A DNA stretch of 64,000 nt from Lunularia cruciata (lineage: Eukaryota; Streptophyta; Marchantiopsida; Lunulariales; Lunulariaceae): NCBI GenBank assembly GCA_948567375.1, contig OX419760.1, forward strand, positions 6,696,001 through 6,760,000, read 5' to 3'. The notes under the pieces were generated by a model. It was not told the origin of the DNA, did not search any database, and saw nothing but the letters and a program-made list of their open reading frames with translations. Numbering within the stretch: the stretch's first letter is position 1; every line of letters begins with the position of its first letter. Of this stretch, positions 1-11,925 are shown piece after piece. The position numbers and the translations under genes were made by a program.

Positions 1-126
1 ATGTTCTCTATAAATACCAAAGCCCAAGATCATGCTAGGCATTCATAGTTTCCTTCATTTAAGAGTCCCAATGTGATCTCTCACTCCAATCTTCTATTCT
101 CCTATTTCTCTCCTTGGTCTTTTACA
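1..126 (+). repeat. End of an LTR of the CV2 family, cut by the window edge
   Basis: The sequence matches the TATA-to-3'-end part of the CV2 LTRs (13902-14324 and 17553-17978), here in the plus orientation. It opens with a TATAAATA box at about 9-16, followed by the shared leader, and ends in TTTTACA at 126, as expected for an LTR end. No primer-binding site follows, so it is a 3' LTR or a solo LTR. The upstream half, which in this family carries heat-shock elements, would lie left of the window. The 230 bp between this end and CV1 show nothing recognisable. Confidence 0.7.
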
Positions 127-364
127 AGTTAAGCAATGAAGATATACTCTTGGTCAAAGAGAGTGGTTGGCTTGACTTGGAAGTCAATCAAATAGATATT
201 TTTTCATGCAAGTAGGCACATAGCAGTTCTTTGTTGAATTCATCTAACTCCTTATAGCCAAAAAGGAAGAGAAGATATCCACCAAATTGATTTTTTAATA
301 AGGAACTTAAGTTGCTTGCAAAGAGTAGATGCAAAGAAAGGAAGGATAAATCTCAAAGTGAAGT

Positions 365-1103
365 TGTAATACTCCGAGGACAAGAGAAGAGAGAAACACA
401 AATTGCACACTCAAACAATCGATGCCCCAAGGGAGCACCTTCTCTTTATTATATAGACAAGGAGGATCTCCTCCAAGGAAGCTCCACCATAGGATTAGGG
501 ACACAGATAGGTGACATGTCAGCAAACTCCACCCTTGGATTACTTACTTGGATGGGTGACATGTCTAGTCTAGGTCCTATCTGGTTGGTCAAACAAGCTT
601 TGACCGGAGGGAATCTTTTAGGGAATCTTCTTGTAGGAATCTCAAAATCACATGAGTAAGGTACCATTGGAAAGCTCTCGATGAGACAAAGCAGGGAGGA
701 GGGAAGGAAAATCTTCCTTTGTTGAGAGAGGGGAATCTGCACATTTTCGAGGCCTAATTCATCCGTTTAGGCCTCCAAAATTGCCTTCAAAGATTTCAGG
801 CATATTTCGATTCCTACTCTATTAGTAGAAGTCCCCTTTTGGTGATACCTCTTTCTGATCTGTTTAGTCCATCATGTGTAACATCTTTCTAGATGTTACC
901 AAACCAATTCTCACCTTTAAATCATATGTCTAGCTATTGATTCTAAGGTTCTCAAGTCTATTTTGGTTTTTGCCCTATTAGTAGAAGTACTCTTTTGGTG
1001 ATACTTCTATCTTATCTATTTTGAACATCATGTATAACATCATTCTAGATGTTACCAAACCAAATTTCACATCTAGATCATATGGCTAGCTCTTGGTATT
1101 ATA
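365..1103 (-). repeat. CV1 3' LTR
   Basis: This 739-bp LTR is nearly identical to 6264-7001. On the minus strand it begins TATAATACC, where the partner LTR has TGTAATACC. It contains an internal duplication of about 155 bp: the segment around 790-945 and the segment around 950-1103 repeat the same order of motifs (TATTAGTAGAAGT, CTTTTGGTGATAC, CTAGATGTTACCAAACCA). Confidence 0.93.
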
Positions 1104-1118
1104 GACCTCTCTCCTTTT
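1104..1118 (-). other. CV1 polypurine tract
   Basis: Directly upstream of the 3' LTR the minus strand reads AAAAGGAGAGAGGTC. This is a purine-rich run in the position where plus-strand priming occurs in LTR elements. Confidence 0.8.
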
Positions 1119-2460
1119 AAGACACAACGTCCTCGTTGTGCAATTGTTGCTCAAAGGCTTGCACCAACACCGGTGCATGTGCCAAATTGGCAGCGGGCTC
1201 CCAAGTTGCTTCATAAAGGGGGTAACTTTTCCATTGTACTAGATAGTCCACCCACGGGTGGCAAGTACCATGCATGTGTGTTTGAAGAATCCGCTCCACT
1301 TCATATTCCTCTGTGCCATCAATGAGTGTCGGACAAGGTTGAATGTTTGGTGTGGAATGACCTTGGCCTGATCGGGGAGCATATTGCGTAGTAGGGAGAC
1401 ATGGAACACTGGATGGCTCTTCATGTGTGGTGGTAGCTTATGGTGATAGGCCACAGCGCCGATATGACAAAGAATCGAGAAAGGCTCAATAAAATGAGGT
1501 CTGAGCTTACGAGGTCCAACTAATGTGAGGTTGGTTGTCAATAGCCACACTTGATCCTCAACATTGAACTCCATCTGCTGACGGTGTGCATCAGCATATT
1601 GCTTCTGTCAATTTTGTGCAATCTGTAATCTGTGCTTGGCGCTCTCCACACCTTGTTGGATTCTAGAAACGAATATGTTGACTGCATCGACCTTGGTAGC
1701 CATTGGACGGATCTTCATCAAGCTAGAAGGTGTGAAAGGATGTTCACCATACATGAGGAAGAACGGAGTGACCTGGGTTGATGCATTCACTAAATTGTTG
1801 TAAGCAAATTCCACCAACGGGAGTAGGGTGTCCCACCTCTCTTGCTCTTCTAAGGTGAAGCCGTGTAACATGTCTTCAATCGTGCAATTAGCCCGCTTTG
1901 TTTGGCCATCTGTTTGTGGGTGGTAAGCTGTGGACATGGCCAACTTGGTTTTGAAGAAACTAAAGAGTGTTCACCAAAACAAACTGGTGAATTGGGTGCC
2001 TCTATCGGTGATGAGTACTCTAGACAAGCCATGTGAGCAAGGACTGCATCTAAGTATAATTGAGCTAGTTGTGGAGCGGTCACTTCCTTGGTGGTAGGGC
2101 GTACATGAATCATTTTGCTGAGCCGGTCCACAAAGACCACAATGGAGTCAAACCCTGAGGTGGTCTTGGGTAATTCACAGACAAGATCCATACTCACTTG
2201 TTCTCAATGTTGGGTAGGAGTGGGGAGAGGTTGAAGGAGCCCTACAGGAGCTTGATTAGAGGCTTTGTTTTGTTGACAAAGTAGGTAGCTACGCACATAG
2301 TCCATCACGTTGTTGCTCATCTTGGGCCAATAGTAATGGCACTTGACTGCATCCAAGGTCTTGTCCACTCCGACATGAGCTGCAATGGCCGAATCATGAC
2401 ATTCCGCTAGAATGGTGGTGCGTAATTCTGGGACATTTGGGATCCATAATCTGCCATCCC
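1117..2460 (-). pseudogene. CV1 integrase and chromodomain region
   Basis: The upstream part shows the integrase catalytic core: residues such as FVDRLSKMIHVRPT and the downstream AYHPQTDGQT motif typical of gypsy integrases. The region then carries the PVFHVSLL segment of the integrase C-terminus and ends in a chromodomain with YLVQWKSYP and ATWEP. Chromodomains guide integration toward particular chromatin in this clade. The region is decayed and is read in several pieces, so it should be treated as a fossil. Confidence 0.9.
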
Positions 2461-2514
2461 AAAAGTGAGTCCTTGGGTGCTAGTAACACCTTTGGATGAT
2501 TGTGCTTCTACAAT

Positions 2515-4473
2515 CTATGGATCAGTTTTTGTAGCAGCCAGAATCTCTTGCCAGAATTCAGGGTTAATCTTAACCTCTGCCACCAAGTTGTTGGCCATTG
2601 GCATGCGGGTGAATGCATCTGCAAGTTGCTTCTTACCTTCTTTGTAGGTGATTGTCATGTTGAAGTGTTGTCGCCACTTTGCCCACCGAATTTGGCAATG
2701 AGATAGATCCTTCTGCATCTCGAGGTAGACTAGAGGTTTGTGGTCTGTCTCTACTACAAATGCCTTCTCACCTAGGTAGTGCTTCCAATGCTTGGTTGCT
2801 AGAACGATGGCCAGCTCTTCTCGTTTTGTGGTGTGGTAGTTGTGCTCTGCCGGTAACAACTTTCAAGAGAAATATGCAATTGGATGTCATCCCTCCTGCC
2901 ACTCTTGTTGTAAGACTGCTCCTATTGCTACGCTTGATGCATCTGTAGCCAACTTGAATGGACGTTTTGGGTCATACCACTTCAAGATTAGTGTATGTAG
3001 CAAGGCGGCCTTCAATTCTTGAAAGGCCAACTCTTGTGCAGTTCCCCATGTCCACTTCTTCCCCTTGCCAAGTAGTGCCGTTAAAGGTTGTGCAACCTTG
3101 GAGAAGTCCTTGACAAATCTACTATAGAATCTTGTCAACCCCAAGAAGCTCTTAAGTTGAGTCTGATCTTCTAAGGCACTCCATTTTTGAATGACCTCTT
3201 TTTTATCTATCAATACTTGAATGCCCTTTGCACTTACTCTATGCCCCAAGTAGTCTACTTCAGACTAGCCAAACTCACACTTTGAGATTTTGGCGTACAA
3301 CTGATTTTGTATTAGAATCTAGAGGACCTCCCGTAGATGTTGTTTGTGTTCTGTCATTGTGCTACTGTATACTAAGATATCATCCAAGAAGATGATAATA
3401 GACTTATCCAATTATGGACAAAATATGTCATTCATTAGACTCATGAAAGTGGCATGTGCATTGGTGAGGCCAAAAGGCATCAAAAGATACTCAAAGTGGC
3501 CATACCTGGTTCGAAAGGCAATTTTATACACATCCTCCTCTACAATTTGGATTTGATTGTAACCGCTCCGCAAGTCCAGTTTGGTGAAGTATCTCGCTCC
3601 ATGGAGTTGATCAAACAGGTCATCCATGCAAGGTAAGGGGTATTTTTTCTTCACTGTTTGTTGATTGAGACCCCGATAGTCAATGCACATGCGCATTGTA
3701 CCATCCTTCTTCTTCACAAACAAGATAGGAGCCCCATATGGTGATATGCTAGGTTGGATGAACCCTTTCTGTAGCATCTCCTCAATTTGAGTCTTACACT
3801 CCTCCAACTCATGAGGTGATAGGCAATATGGGGCCTTACAAGGAGGCGTCTTCTCCGGAAGTGTCTCAATTTTGTGATCTACTTGCCTTTTTGGTGGTAA
3901 TCCTGAGGGTAGATCATCAAGAAAGACATCTTGAAACTCATCCACCACATCCTTCAATTTCTTAGGAATTTGTCCATCGAGTTGTGCACTCTGGACTTCT
4001 CTTATTAGACCCATAAAACATCTATTGGTCTTATAGACAGTTGCCGTCCCTACGACATATAAAGGCAGTTTTTGCCTATGTGATTTTTCTTTAACCCCAA
4101 TGATTGACCATTGGTGGGTTCTCACTACTTTCTTCCTCCAATCCACCATAGGGTTGTACTGCTCCATCCATGGCATGCCTAAAATTGCATCATAACGAGC
4201 TAATTGTATCACTCGCCACTCAATTGCTTCCTGATATTCTCCTATAGAGAGGGTTACCCGTCTAGGTAATGATTCAATCCTCTCTGTTTGCCCATTTGGT
4301 AACTCTACTTCTTCACTTCCATCTCTCTCTAGATCTATTCCCAATCTTATTGCAATAGAGCGAGACAAGAAATTCTCTATTGCTCCCGGATCTATTAATA
4401 CTCTCACTTGGTTACCTTCTAGGATTCCATCCACGACAATCAATTGTGAGGTTGCCTTTTGGGATCTTTGCAC
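2515..4473 (-). pseudogene. CV1 protease, reverse transcriptase and RNase H region
   Basis: The protease comes first (about 4150-4450), with the active-site-like VLIDPGA and the ILGMPWM loop. Reverse transcriptase follows, with PYRLSP-type, [18 protein letters not shown] and [10 protein letters not shown] motifs. RNase H follows, with ATDAS and TDHKPLVYL. This order and spacing are standard for gypsy pol. The region is decayed. Confidence 0.92.
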
Positions 4474-5700
4474 ATTATTCTTCTTCCTTCCCTCGCTTCT
4501 CTACTTCCTTATTGAGCTAGTAAGGCCACGAGGTACATTTATTGGCAATCTTTGTTTTCCAAAGTGACTTCCACCTCCTCCTCTTCAATGTGCCTCTCCA
4601 TGTTGTTCAAAGATCGCCTCAAAGAAGGCCAAGGACCTCTAGGGAAACAAGTGCGACAGTTGGTAGATATGTGCCCAATACGGCCACAATTGTAACAACG
4701 GCGTTGTTCTCCTCGAGTCTCTTCTCCTTGTGGGACTCCATCTCTTTGTTCTTCTACTCGTCCCCGCTCCTCTTGAAGCGGTCGTGCTCCTCAATCCCAG
4801 AATTGAAGGTTGCCCAATTCCATCGGTACTGGTCCACCCATGTGTGGCATTTCTGCCTGATTTTCTGCCCGCATGTTGAGGTGGAGCTACTCCTTCACCT
4901 CCACCTAATGCTCTTGCTATTCTCTACGCACAAGCAATGGCTTCAAATACCATGCGAGGATTTTGCACCATGACGTCTTGGCAAATCCGCTCTTTCAACC
5001 CTCATTTGAAATTATCGAGAGCCTCTGCTGGACTCATGTCGGTAATTGCAACTTGTAGATCCAGAAATGCCTCCACATCCTCTTGTACGCTATTCTTTTG
5101 TCTCAATCTCCATAGTCGGGTTTGAGCCATTCGCATAGAATCCACCAATTGGAAATTCTTCAGCAGTCCTTCTTGCATTGCTGTCCATGTGACCTCACTT
5201 TTCTCTGCCAGTATGGATCGCTCCCAAGCATCATACCATGTGAGGGCTTTATCGATCAAGTACCTACATGCAAACACGCATGTAGCATGCTTTGTGATCT
5301 CTATTGAGAACAATCGGAAATATCAATTCATTCTCGAGATCCAATTTTCCACTACTCCCATCGAACGCTGCCCCTTGTAAGGCTCAATGTTGTAGGTCTT
5401 CTTCATCCGAAGTAGCAATGTGGCTTCATCATTGATAGGGTTCATAGGCATGGGTGCCTCTCCAAGTGCTTCAGTCGCAGGTACTGGGTTTTGAGACGGC
5501 TCTTCTTCTTGCATGGCTTGATTGTTCCTGAGGATCTACACTTGACTTTGTAATGTCTCCATGGTCATCTTAATCTCTCGAAATTCATTCAACATCCCTT
5601 GCATTCCTTGCACCAACTCTTGCAATTGCAGATCCATGGTTCCTGCAACACTCAATTGCTAATGTCTACTTCAATACAGAGTCAATATAATCACTCTAGA
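4474..5700 (-). pseudogene. CV1 gag region
   Basis: The segment upstream of pol has gag-like features, including the capsid segment ALTWYDAWERS and the C-terminal LRQKNSVQEDVEAF. A CCHC zinc knuckle lies at about 4655-4697 (C-x2-C-x4-H-x4-C, reading CYNCGRIGHISTNC). The zinc knuckle would bind the packaged RNA. The start of gag is not clear. The region is decayed. Confidence 0.82.
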
Positions 5701-6247
5701 AGGCGCACGAACTATCGGAACTACCATTGGGACCTCAAAAGCTATCACTTGTTGATAATACTCCTCACCAAAATTCCTAACCACAAAATCTCTAAACATC
5801 ACTTTCGGCCTCACTACATAACGGATTTCTACAACTTGAGTGTTGAATGTACAACTTGAGTGTTGAAAGGGAGAGGATTTGGGACATTCATATCCATATT
5901 ATCATAATAGAATGTAGATTGTCAAATCCCACTCTCTGTCATATATCACCACAGGTAGAATCACCGGGTTTGGTGAGTTCATCACTATGTCCATGAATTC
6001 TGCACCAAAGTGATAAACTAGCGATACCCTCATCTGCTCATGTTGGATGTACATAACCTTGATATGGAATGGGTTTGAGAATGGATAGCTAGGTGCGGGA
6101 AATTGGCCTCCCGGTGCATCCATCCCATCCGCTCTCTAAAGTCCTTCCTAAGTCTAGCAACTACTCTATGTTCTCCACCTCAAATTACTCAGTTTCAGTA
6201 GTTTGTGCTATTCCAAGAAGGGTGATCCACTCTCTTGGACTAAAACA

Positions 6248-6262
6248 CTCGCTCTAATACCA
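6248..6262 (-). other. CV1 primer-binding site, initiator tRNA-Met
   Basis: One base inside the 5' LTR the minus strand reads TGGTATTAGAGCGAG, complementary to the 3' end of plant initiator tRNA-Met including its CCA tail. Bases 13-15 (GAG after TGGTATTAGAGC) fit the variant T stem of the tRNA gene at 25162-25233 better than the usual plant sequence. Confidence 0.88.
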
Positions 6263-6263
6263 T

Positions 6264-7001
6264 TGTAATACTCCGAGGACAAGAGAAGAGAGAAAACACA
6301 GATTGCACACTCAAACAATTGATGCCCCAAGGGAGCACCTTCTCTTTATTATATAGACAAGGAGGATCTCTTCCAAGGAAGCTCCACCATAGGATTAGGG
6401 ACACAGATAGGTGACATGTCAGCAAGCTCCACCCTTGGATTACTTACTTGGATGGGTGACATATCTAGCCTAGGTCCTATCTGGTTGGTCAAACAAGCTT
6501 TGACCAGAGGGAATCTTTTAGGGAATCTTCTTGTAGGAATCTCAAAATCACGTAAGGTACCATTAGAAAGCTCTTGATGAGACAAAGCAAGGAGGAGGGA
6601 AGGACAACCTTTCCTCTATTGGGGGGGGGGGGAATCTGTACATTTTTGAGGCCTAATTCATCCATTTAGGCCTCCAAAATTGCCTTCAAAGATTTCAGGC
6701 ATATTTCGATTCCTACTCTATTAGTAGAAGTCCCCTTTTGGTGATACCTCTTTCTGATTTGTTTAGTCCATCATGTGTAACATCTTTCTAGATGTTACCA
6801 AACCAATTCTCACCTTTAAATCATATGTCTAGCTATTGATTCTAAGGTTCTCAAGTCTATTCGGTTTCTGCCCTATTAGAAGAAGTACTCTTTTGGTGAT
6901 ACTTCTATCTTATCTATTTTGACCATCATGTATAACATCATTCTAGATGTTACCAAACCAAATTTCACATCTAGATCATATGGCTAGCTCTTGGTATTAC
7001 A
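6264..7001 (-). repeat. CV1 5' LTR
   Basis: This 738-bp LTR pairs with 365-1103. It runs TGTAAT...ATTACA and is followed outside by the target duplication GAAGT (7002-7006). It has the same internal near-duplication as its partner. A run of twelve Gs near 6621-6632 falls where the partner has a mixed purine stretch. Confidence 0.93.
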
Positions 7002-7189
7002 GAAGTGCACACAACTCCAAATGAAGGTACTCCCACTCCATGTGCTATCACTCCAAGTGCATAGCTTGAAAACTCTGAATTCTTGGCCAATATTTGGAAG
7101 GAAGCGCAAGAATTATTGTAATAGGAGATTAGCAAATGTATACTGACTTAAACACCATAGAAGACATTGAGAAGCAACCACCAATGGTT

Positions 7190-7420
7190 ACTATACTTTG
7201 GAAAGGATGAAATTTTGTTTTGAAGCAAAATGGAGTGGATGATGCAACTCCAATTTTTACTAACTACTTGTAGAAGTTGATGAAAATTTTCATTGATGAT
7301 TTTTTGTGTTTTTGGCCAAAGAGAGGATCATCTTTCATTCCTTTGGAAAATGTTTGAGAGGTGCAAAACTACAAGATTTTCCTTTCACTCAAACAAGTCA
7401 TCTACACTTAATCATATTCT
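7190..7420 (+). pseudogene. Short reverse-transcriptase remnant of a gypsy element
   Basis: A plus-strand frame around 7280-7330 reads KIFIDDFLCF followed by a degraded copy of the segment that in element L (49420-49500) reads VFIDNFCVFGQRDVHLDD. It is the core of a gypsy reverse transcriptase with no recognisable flanks. CV1 inserted just to the left of it, so the remnant is older than CV1. Confidence 0.65.
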
Positions 7421-7429
7421 AGCTACATA

Positions 7430-9690
7430 ATACCTTTATTATCTATATTGAATTTCTCTTATTAAGGTATACTTTAAATATTAATAGCCAGGTGATAGTT
7501 TAAAATGATTAATATTCTAGAGGAAATGAAATACATTTAATGAAATTTTTGCTATAATATTTATTTGAATATTTTCATATCACAATTATATATAATTACT
7601 TCCATTTAATTTAAATTTTATTAAAGATCATATTTATAATATATAAAAATACTCATTTTTTATATTTGAATTTCATAATCTAATTTAATGAAATTTCATG
7701 TAATATTGATATGATAAGGTTAATAAGAGTTAATTAATCTTATTTATCTATGTATTTTATTGTGTTTCTAAGATTTCAGAATACCCTATTTTGATTGGAT
7801 ATTTCTTATATAATTCTAAAAAAGTTTAAAAATATGTTTAGTCTATTAAGAAGGCTATGGTTAAAAGGCTATGTTTATAGAACAAATATGATCTTATCTA
7901 AGTATTTATTATATGCATTATCATCAATTTTTTATCATTAGCTACGATCTTGAAAATGGAAAATATGATGTTTAATGACCTTTATTTTGAAATTTACTAT
8001 TGAGCAAGCTTAAATGATACTCATATAATATAAGTAGGATAGAGTATACATTACCATATTAATATAGCAGAAAATGAATAGAACTTTATCACTAGTTCCC
8101 AAATGGAAAGTATGGTAAAACGAGAATATTCTATAAGTATTTAACACATCAATACCATATAGCTAGATATCCCAGGCTGTTACTTATTCTTGCTTATGAA
8201 AATTTAATTTATTTTTTGCTAATGTTTGCTTACAAAAAGTTACTTTTTGAAAGGTATAACATAATCAAAATGAATTAAGTCATATTTAAGTAAGGTGATA
8301 AGTAATATTTGACTCATGAATTAAGTAAGCTTAGTATTAAATAAATACTCCAAAAGCTATCACTTTTTCCTTACCCGTCACTAGTTATCACTTGGATTGG
8401 ATTGAGAGTTTATACAAAAACGAGGTAAGGTTTGTTAGAAATGTAGAACTCATGTGGTGACCTTGATTAGGTCTAGCATTACATATCAAATCTCAAGGTA
8501 TAGCTTTTTTCTCACCTCATTTACCATTTTATAGGGCTGTACAAGATCAAAATTTAAAGATCATATAGACTAAAGTAGATTTTATTCTCAACTCTAAATT
8601 CATATAATAGTAAAAAGAATAAATTTATTAAATTTTAGATTGATAATAAATTGATAAATTATTATATTTGACTAAAATTTTACTAACATAAGTAACTCTC
8701 TTGGCTAAAAATATGATAATGATTGTAATAATCACATTCTAATGGCTTTTTAGTTCATATTGAAGGGTAAATTAAAATTGATCACACTCAACCATACATG
8801 TAGTCTATCACTAGCAATTGAGATTACTCTTTGATTAGACTTTGGTTTCTCAATAATATCCTTTGATTAACTCTCAGTGTGGTAACTTCTTTATGAGCAA
8901 AATGCAATAGACTTTGAAATTAAAACTTGATATTATTATGGTCACATGGATTATCCTTTCATATAGTATCTTAAATTGATTGTACTTGTTAAATCAAGTT
9001 GAGTTATAAGTTTTTCTTGATTATCAATGTAATAACTTGATAAGCAAGGAGAAGTTGTAACTCCACTTAATATCACATGCTATAATCAGTTCCTTCAAGG
9101 TCATATTAGTTGTCTTTTCTTATAGTCTTCTAACATTGAAATACTCTTTATACATTATTTCAAGTAGAGCTAGTTTTTCTCCTCTGCAATCACAGGTTAA
9201 TATAAATAAGACTTCAAGAGAAGGTTTAGACTCTAAGAGTTGATATATGACTTTAGAACTAGCAATTCTAAGGTCTTCAATTGTCCTATCATATGTTTTT
9301 AAATTTTGTATCATCCTTTAAAGTACTTCTTATGTATGTATGTATGTAACTCAAGCAAGAAGAAGTGAAAGCCATACAAAGTTTATACTTGATACAAGAA
9401 ATAACTATTTCAAGGCCATATGAGCTATAATATCTAGTGATTTCTTAAATTTTTTAAAAAATCCTATTTGATAACCTATAAAAAGCAAGGAAAATTTCAA
9501 ACCAAGAGAGCTAGTATCCAATGATTGAATTGACAAGTTAAAGATTATGTGGATGACTACTTTAGTGGTGTTTGAATTTGGTGGTAGATGGAGTTTACAA
9601 TTAGTATTGGTGAGTATCTACTAAAATTAAGGAATAGTAAGGGACTAAAATTAGACCTTGATATTGTTATTAGATCTAATGTTGAGGTAT
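7430..9690. other. AT-rich spacer, no gene seen
   Basis: About 2.3 kb of strongly AT-rich DNA with only short random open frames, and no repeat ends, domain motifs or RNA genes that I can recognise. It ends in GATCT at 9691-9695, the left target duplication of element E. It is therefore the left half of E's insertion site and continues at 21299. Confidence 0.6.
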
Positions 9691-9695
9691 GATCT

Positions 9696-11925
9696 TGTGA
9701 CAACCCAACAAGTATCACTTTTACATAATCAGCAAGTAACACTTTGGTCTCATAGACATATAATTCAAAAATGGTCAAATATGACATAAGCAATAACCAA
9801 ATAGTTCTTTTTGATTTCATCTTTAGTCTCTTAGGTAGAAACCACACCCAGAAGAGAGAAACAAGTATTGAATCACAGTCTCATCATAATAACATGTCAC
9901 CCATAATCACAATTCATCCATATCTTTCCAAACAAATCTTGATTGTGACAATTTAGTTATTCCCAAAGAAGGCTACTTCACTACAAAATTACTTTGCCTA
10001 AGAATTGTGTTCCACCCTTCCATTGAAGGCACAACTTCCAAAATCAAAATTGCTTTGTAGGAATCTAGTGTTTACTCACAATTACGATTAGAAAATACTA
10101 CAAACACTACAATTCCTCTTAGATCTGTCAAGGCACTGCCTTGATTGTTATCCACTTAGGATCAAACACAAAGAATCAAATTAGCATTGTAGAATCCAAC
10201 ATCCAACAAGCTCACTAACTTGCACTTCAAATTTCTCCCAACACTCACAAACACGCACACAAGAGTGATACTTGGAATTAAGCTGAAACAACGAGCACTA
10301 AGTTACATCACTTTGCTTTACTCAACTCCAAAATAACATTACTGAATAACAAAACATTGTGAATGCTTTCTTTAAATAGGCAAAGCGCTTGATAGTTACT
10401 TAACAACATATAGCTCTATAACAACTTTACCAACTTGTCTAAAGCAACTTGTCTTTACAAATTTGATCCAAAATGACAAACCACCTCTTCATATCTACCC
10501 CTTCAAATCTCCAAAGGGTTACTCATCCAATCCAATGTCTACCTTGACTTTGGCTTCTAAACCCAAAGTTCCTACAATTACTTCTCCTTCTTTGGCTCCA
10601 TCTACTACTACTACAAGTTCCTCTACTATTTCTATTATTCCTTCAGTCTCAATTGAAATTGGAGTTATGGCTAATCTATTTACATTCTTATTCTCTAACC
10701 CAATCTCTTCTAATGTCTCAAGTAACCCACCCTCTTCTAAATGTCAAGTAATCCACCCAAAGACACTTGTGTTCCTACTTCTATGACTTTGCATTGGGTT
10801 TCATTTCTCACATCACTACAAAGTTTATCTAAGTCTGATCTCACTAAATCTAGTTTGAGATAGAACTTGTCTCCAACTTCTAACATCTTTATATCTATAC
10901 AATTTCTCAAGCAAATTAAAAGATTTTTCAATTCTAAATCCTTTGCCTTCCTCTTCCTTGTCTCCTACACCAACAACATCAATTTGTGCAATCTCACCTC
11001 CTCCAACTTAGCTTTCGTGTTAGTACTCAACATTGCCTATTGAATTTGGCTCACTCCTTGGAATTATCTTCTCCTCACTTCTCTCTTCTTCTAACTTGTT
11101 CCGGTACATCTTCAACTTGTCCTTGAATTCCACCTTTAGTTCTTCCTTCTCTTCCACATATTGGACCAATTGACCTTCTACACCTTTGATTCCACCCTAC
11201 AATCTTTCTTCCTCTTAATATCTACCCGTCAGCTCTCATTGCCATGCTTGATCCTTCTCCATTGCACTCTTTCTCAAACTCTCTAGCTCTTGCTCCATCA
11301 CTATAGCAATTGCCTTTGATGTATAATTTCTAACCTTGCATCAACAATTTCATCCTTCATCTTCTTGAATGACACCTTCTACTCCTTCAACTCTAATGCT
11401 TGTTGTTCAAGCTCTTCACCGCACTTCAAGAAATTCTCCTACAAGTTATCAAAATGCTTCTTCTAAAGAAATTGCATCAACCCAAAGTTCTTTGGCTTCC
11501 TTCTCTCCTTGGGTTAACTTACTCCTCAACTTCAAGTTCTCTTGACTCAAGTACCTTGCCACTTGCAATTCATCCTTCAATTTAGGATGCTCTTTCTTCA
11601 ACTCCTCTTTCCTTTTCTACAATTGCACCAACAAAGGGAAGACAACCTTGATAGATATTTGACTCTAGCATATCCTCCTCCATCATCTTCTCTATCTTCA
11701 TCTTTGGTTGACACTTTTTCAGCTGGTGCTTTACCCCAAAGACGCAATCTTCATACCTTCAAAGTTACTCGTTCCAAGCTTTCTCCCTCCTCTTTGGCTT
11801 TGCTTGGCCTTGCAACTATGACTTGCACACTTCTCTTTGACCTTGCTGCCCTTGGGAATGCCAAGGTTGTCTCTCTTGCATGTTTGTCTTCTAACTCTAC
11901 TACAAGTAACTCCTAACAAGGCTTG
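9696..11925 (-). repeat. E 3' LTR, terminal part, with coiled-coil reading-frame remnants
   Basis: From 9696 upward the sequence matches the end of the L-family LTR (compare 20298-21060 and, inverted, 43950-44751). Beyond about 10560 it matches the coiled-coil part of the L 5' LTR: minus-strand remnants such as LEVGDKFYLKLDLVRSDLDK parallel LEVEDNITIRLDLVKLEIDK at 43630-43690. The LTR stops abruptly at 11925, where another LTR fragment abuts. Confidence 0.75.

Larger units (their letters stand above)
365..7001 (-). mobile_element. CV1: complete-length Ty3/gypsy chromovirus, coding region decayed
   Basis: This is a 6.6-kb LTR retrotransposon read on the minus strand. Both LTRs are present (738-739 bp, TG...TA/CA ends), with identical 5-bp target duplications GAAGT at 360-364 and 7002-7006. 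The primer-binding site and polypurine tract are both in place. The internal order is gag, protease, reverse transcriptase, RNase H, integrase, chromodomain, which identifies a chromovirus. The two LTRs differ at roughly 3-4% of sites by eye, mostly transitions. That makes it one of the younger insertions here, millions of years old or more depending on the substitution rate. The element is broken: I estimate about ten interruptions across the coding region. Confidence 0.95.
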
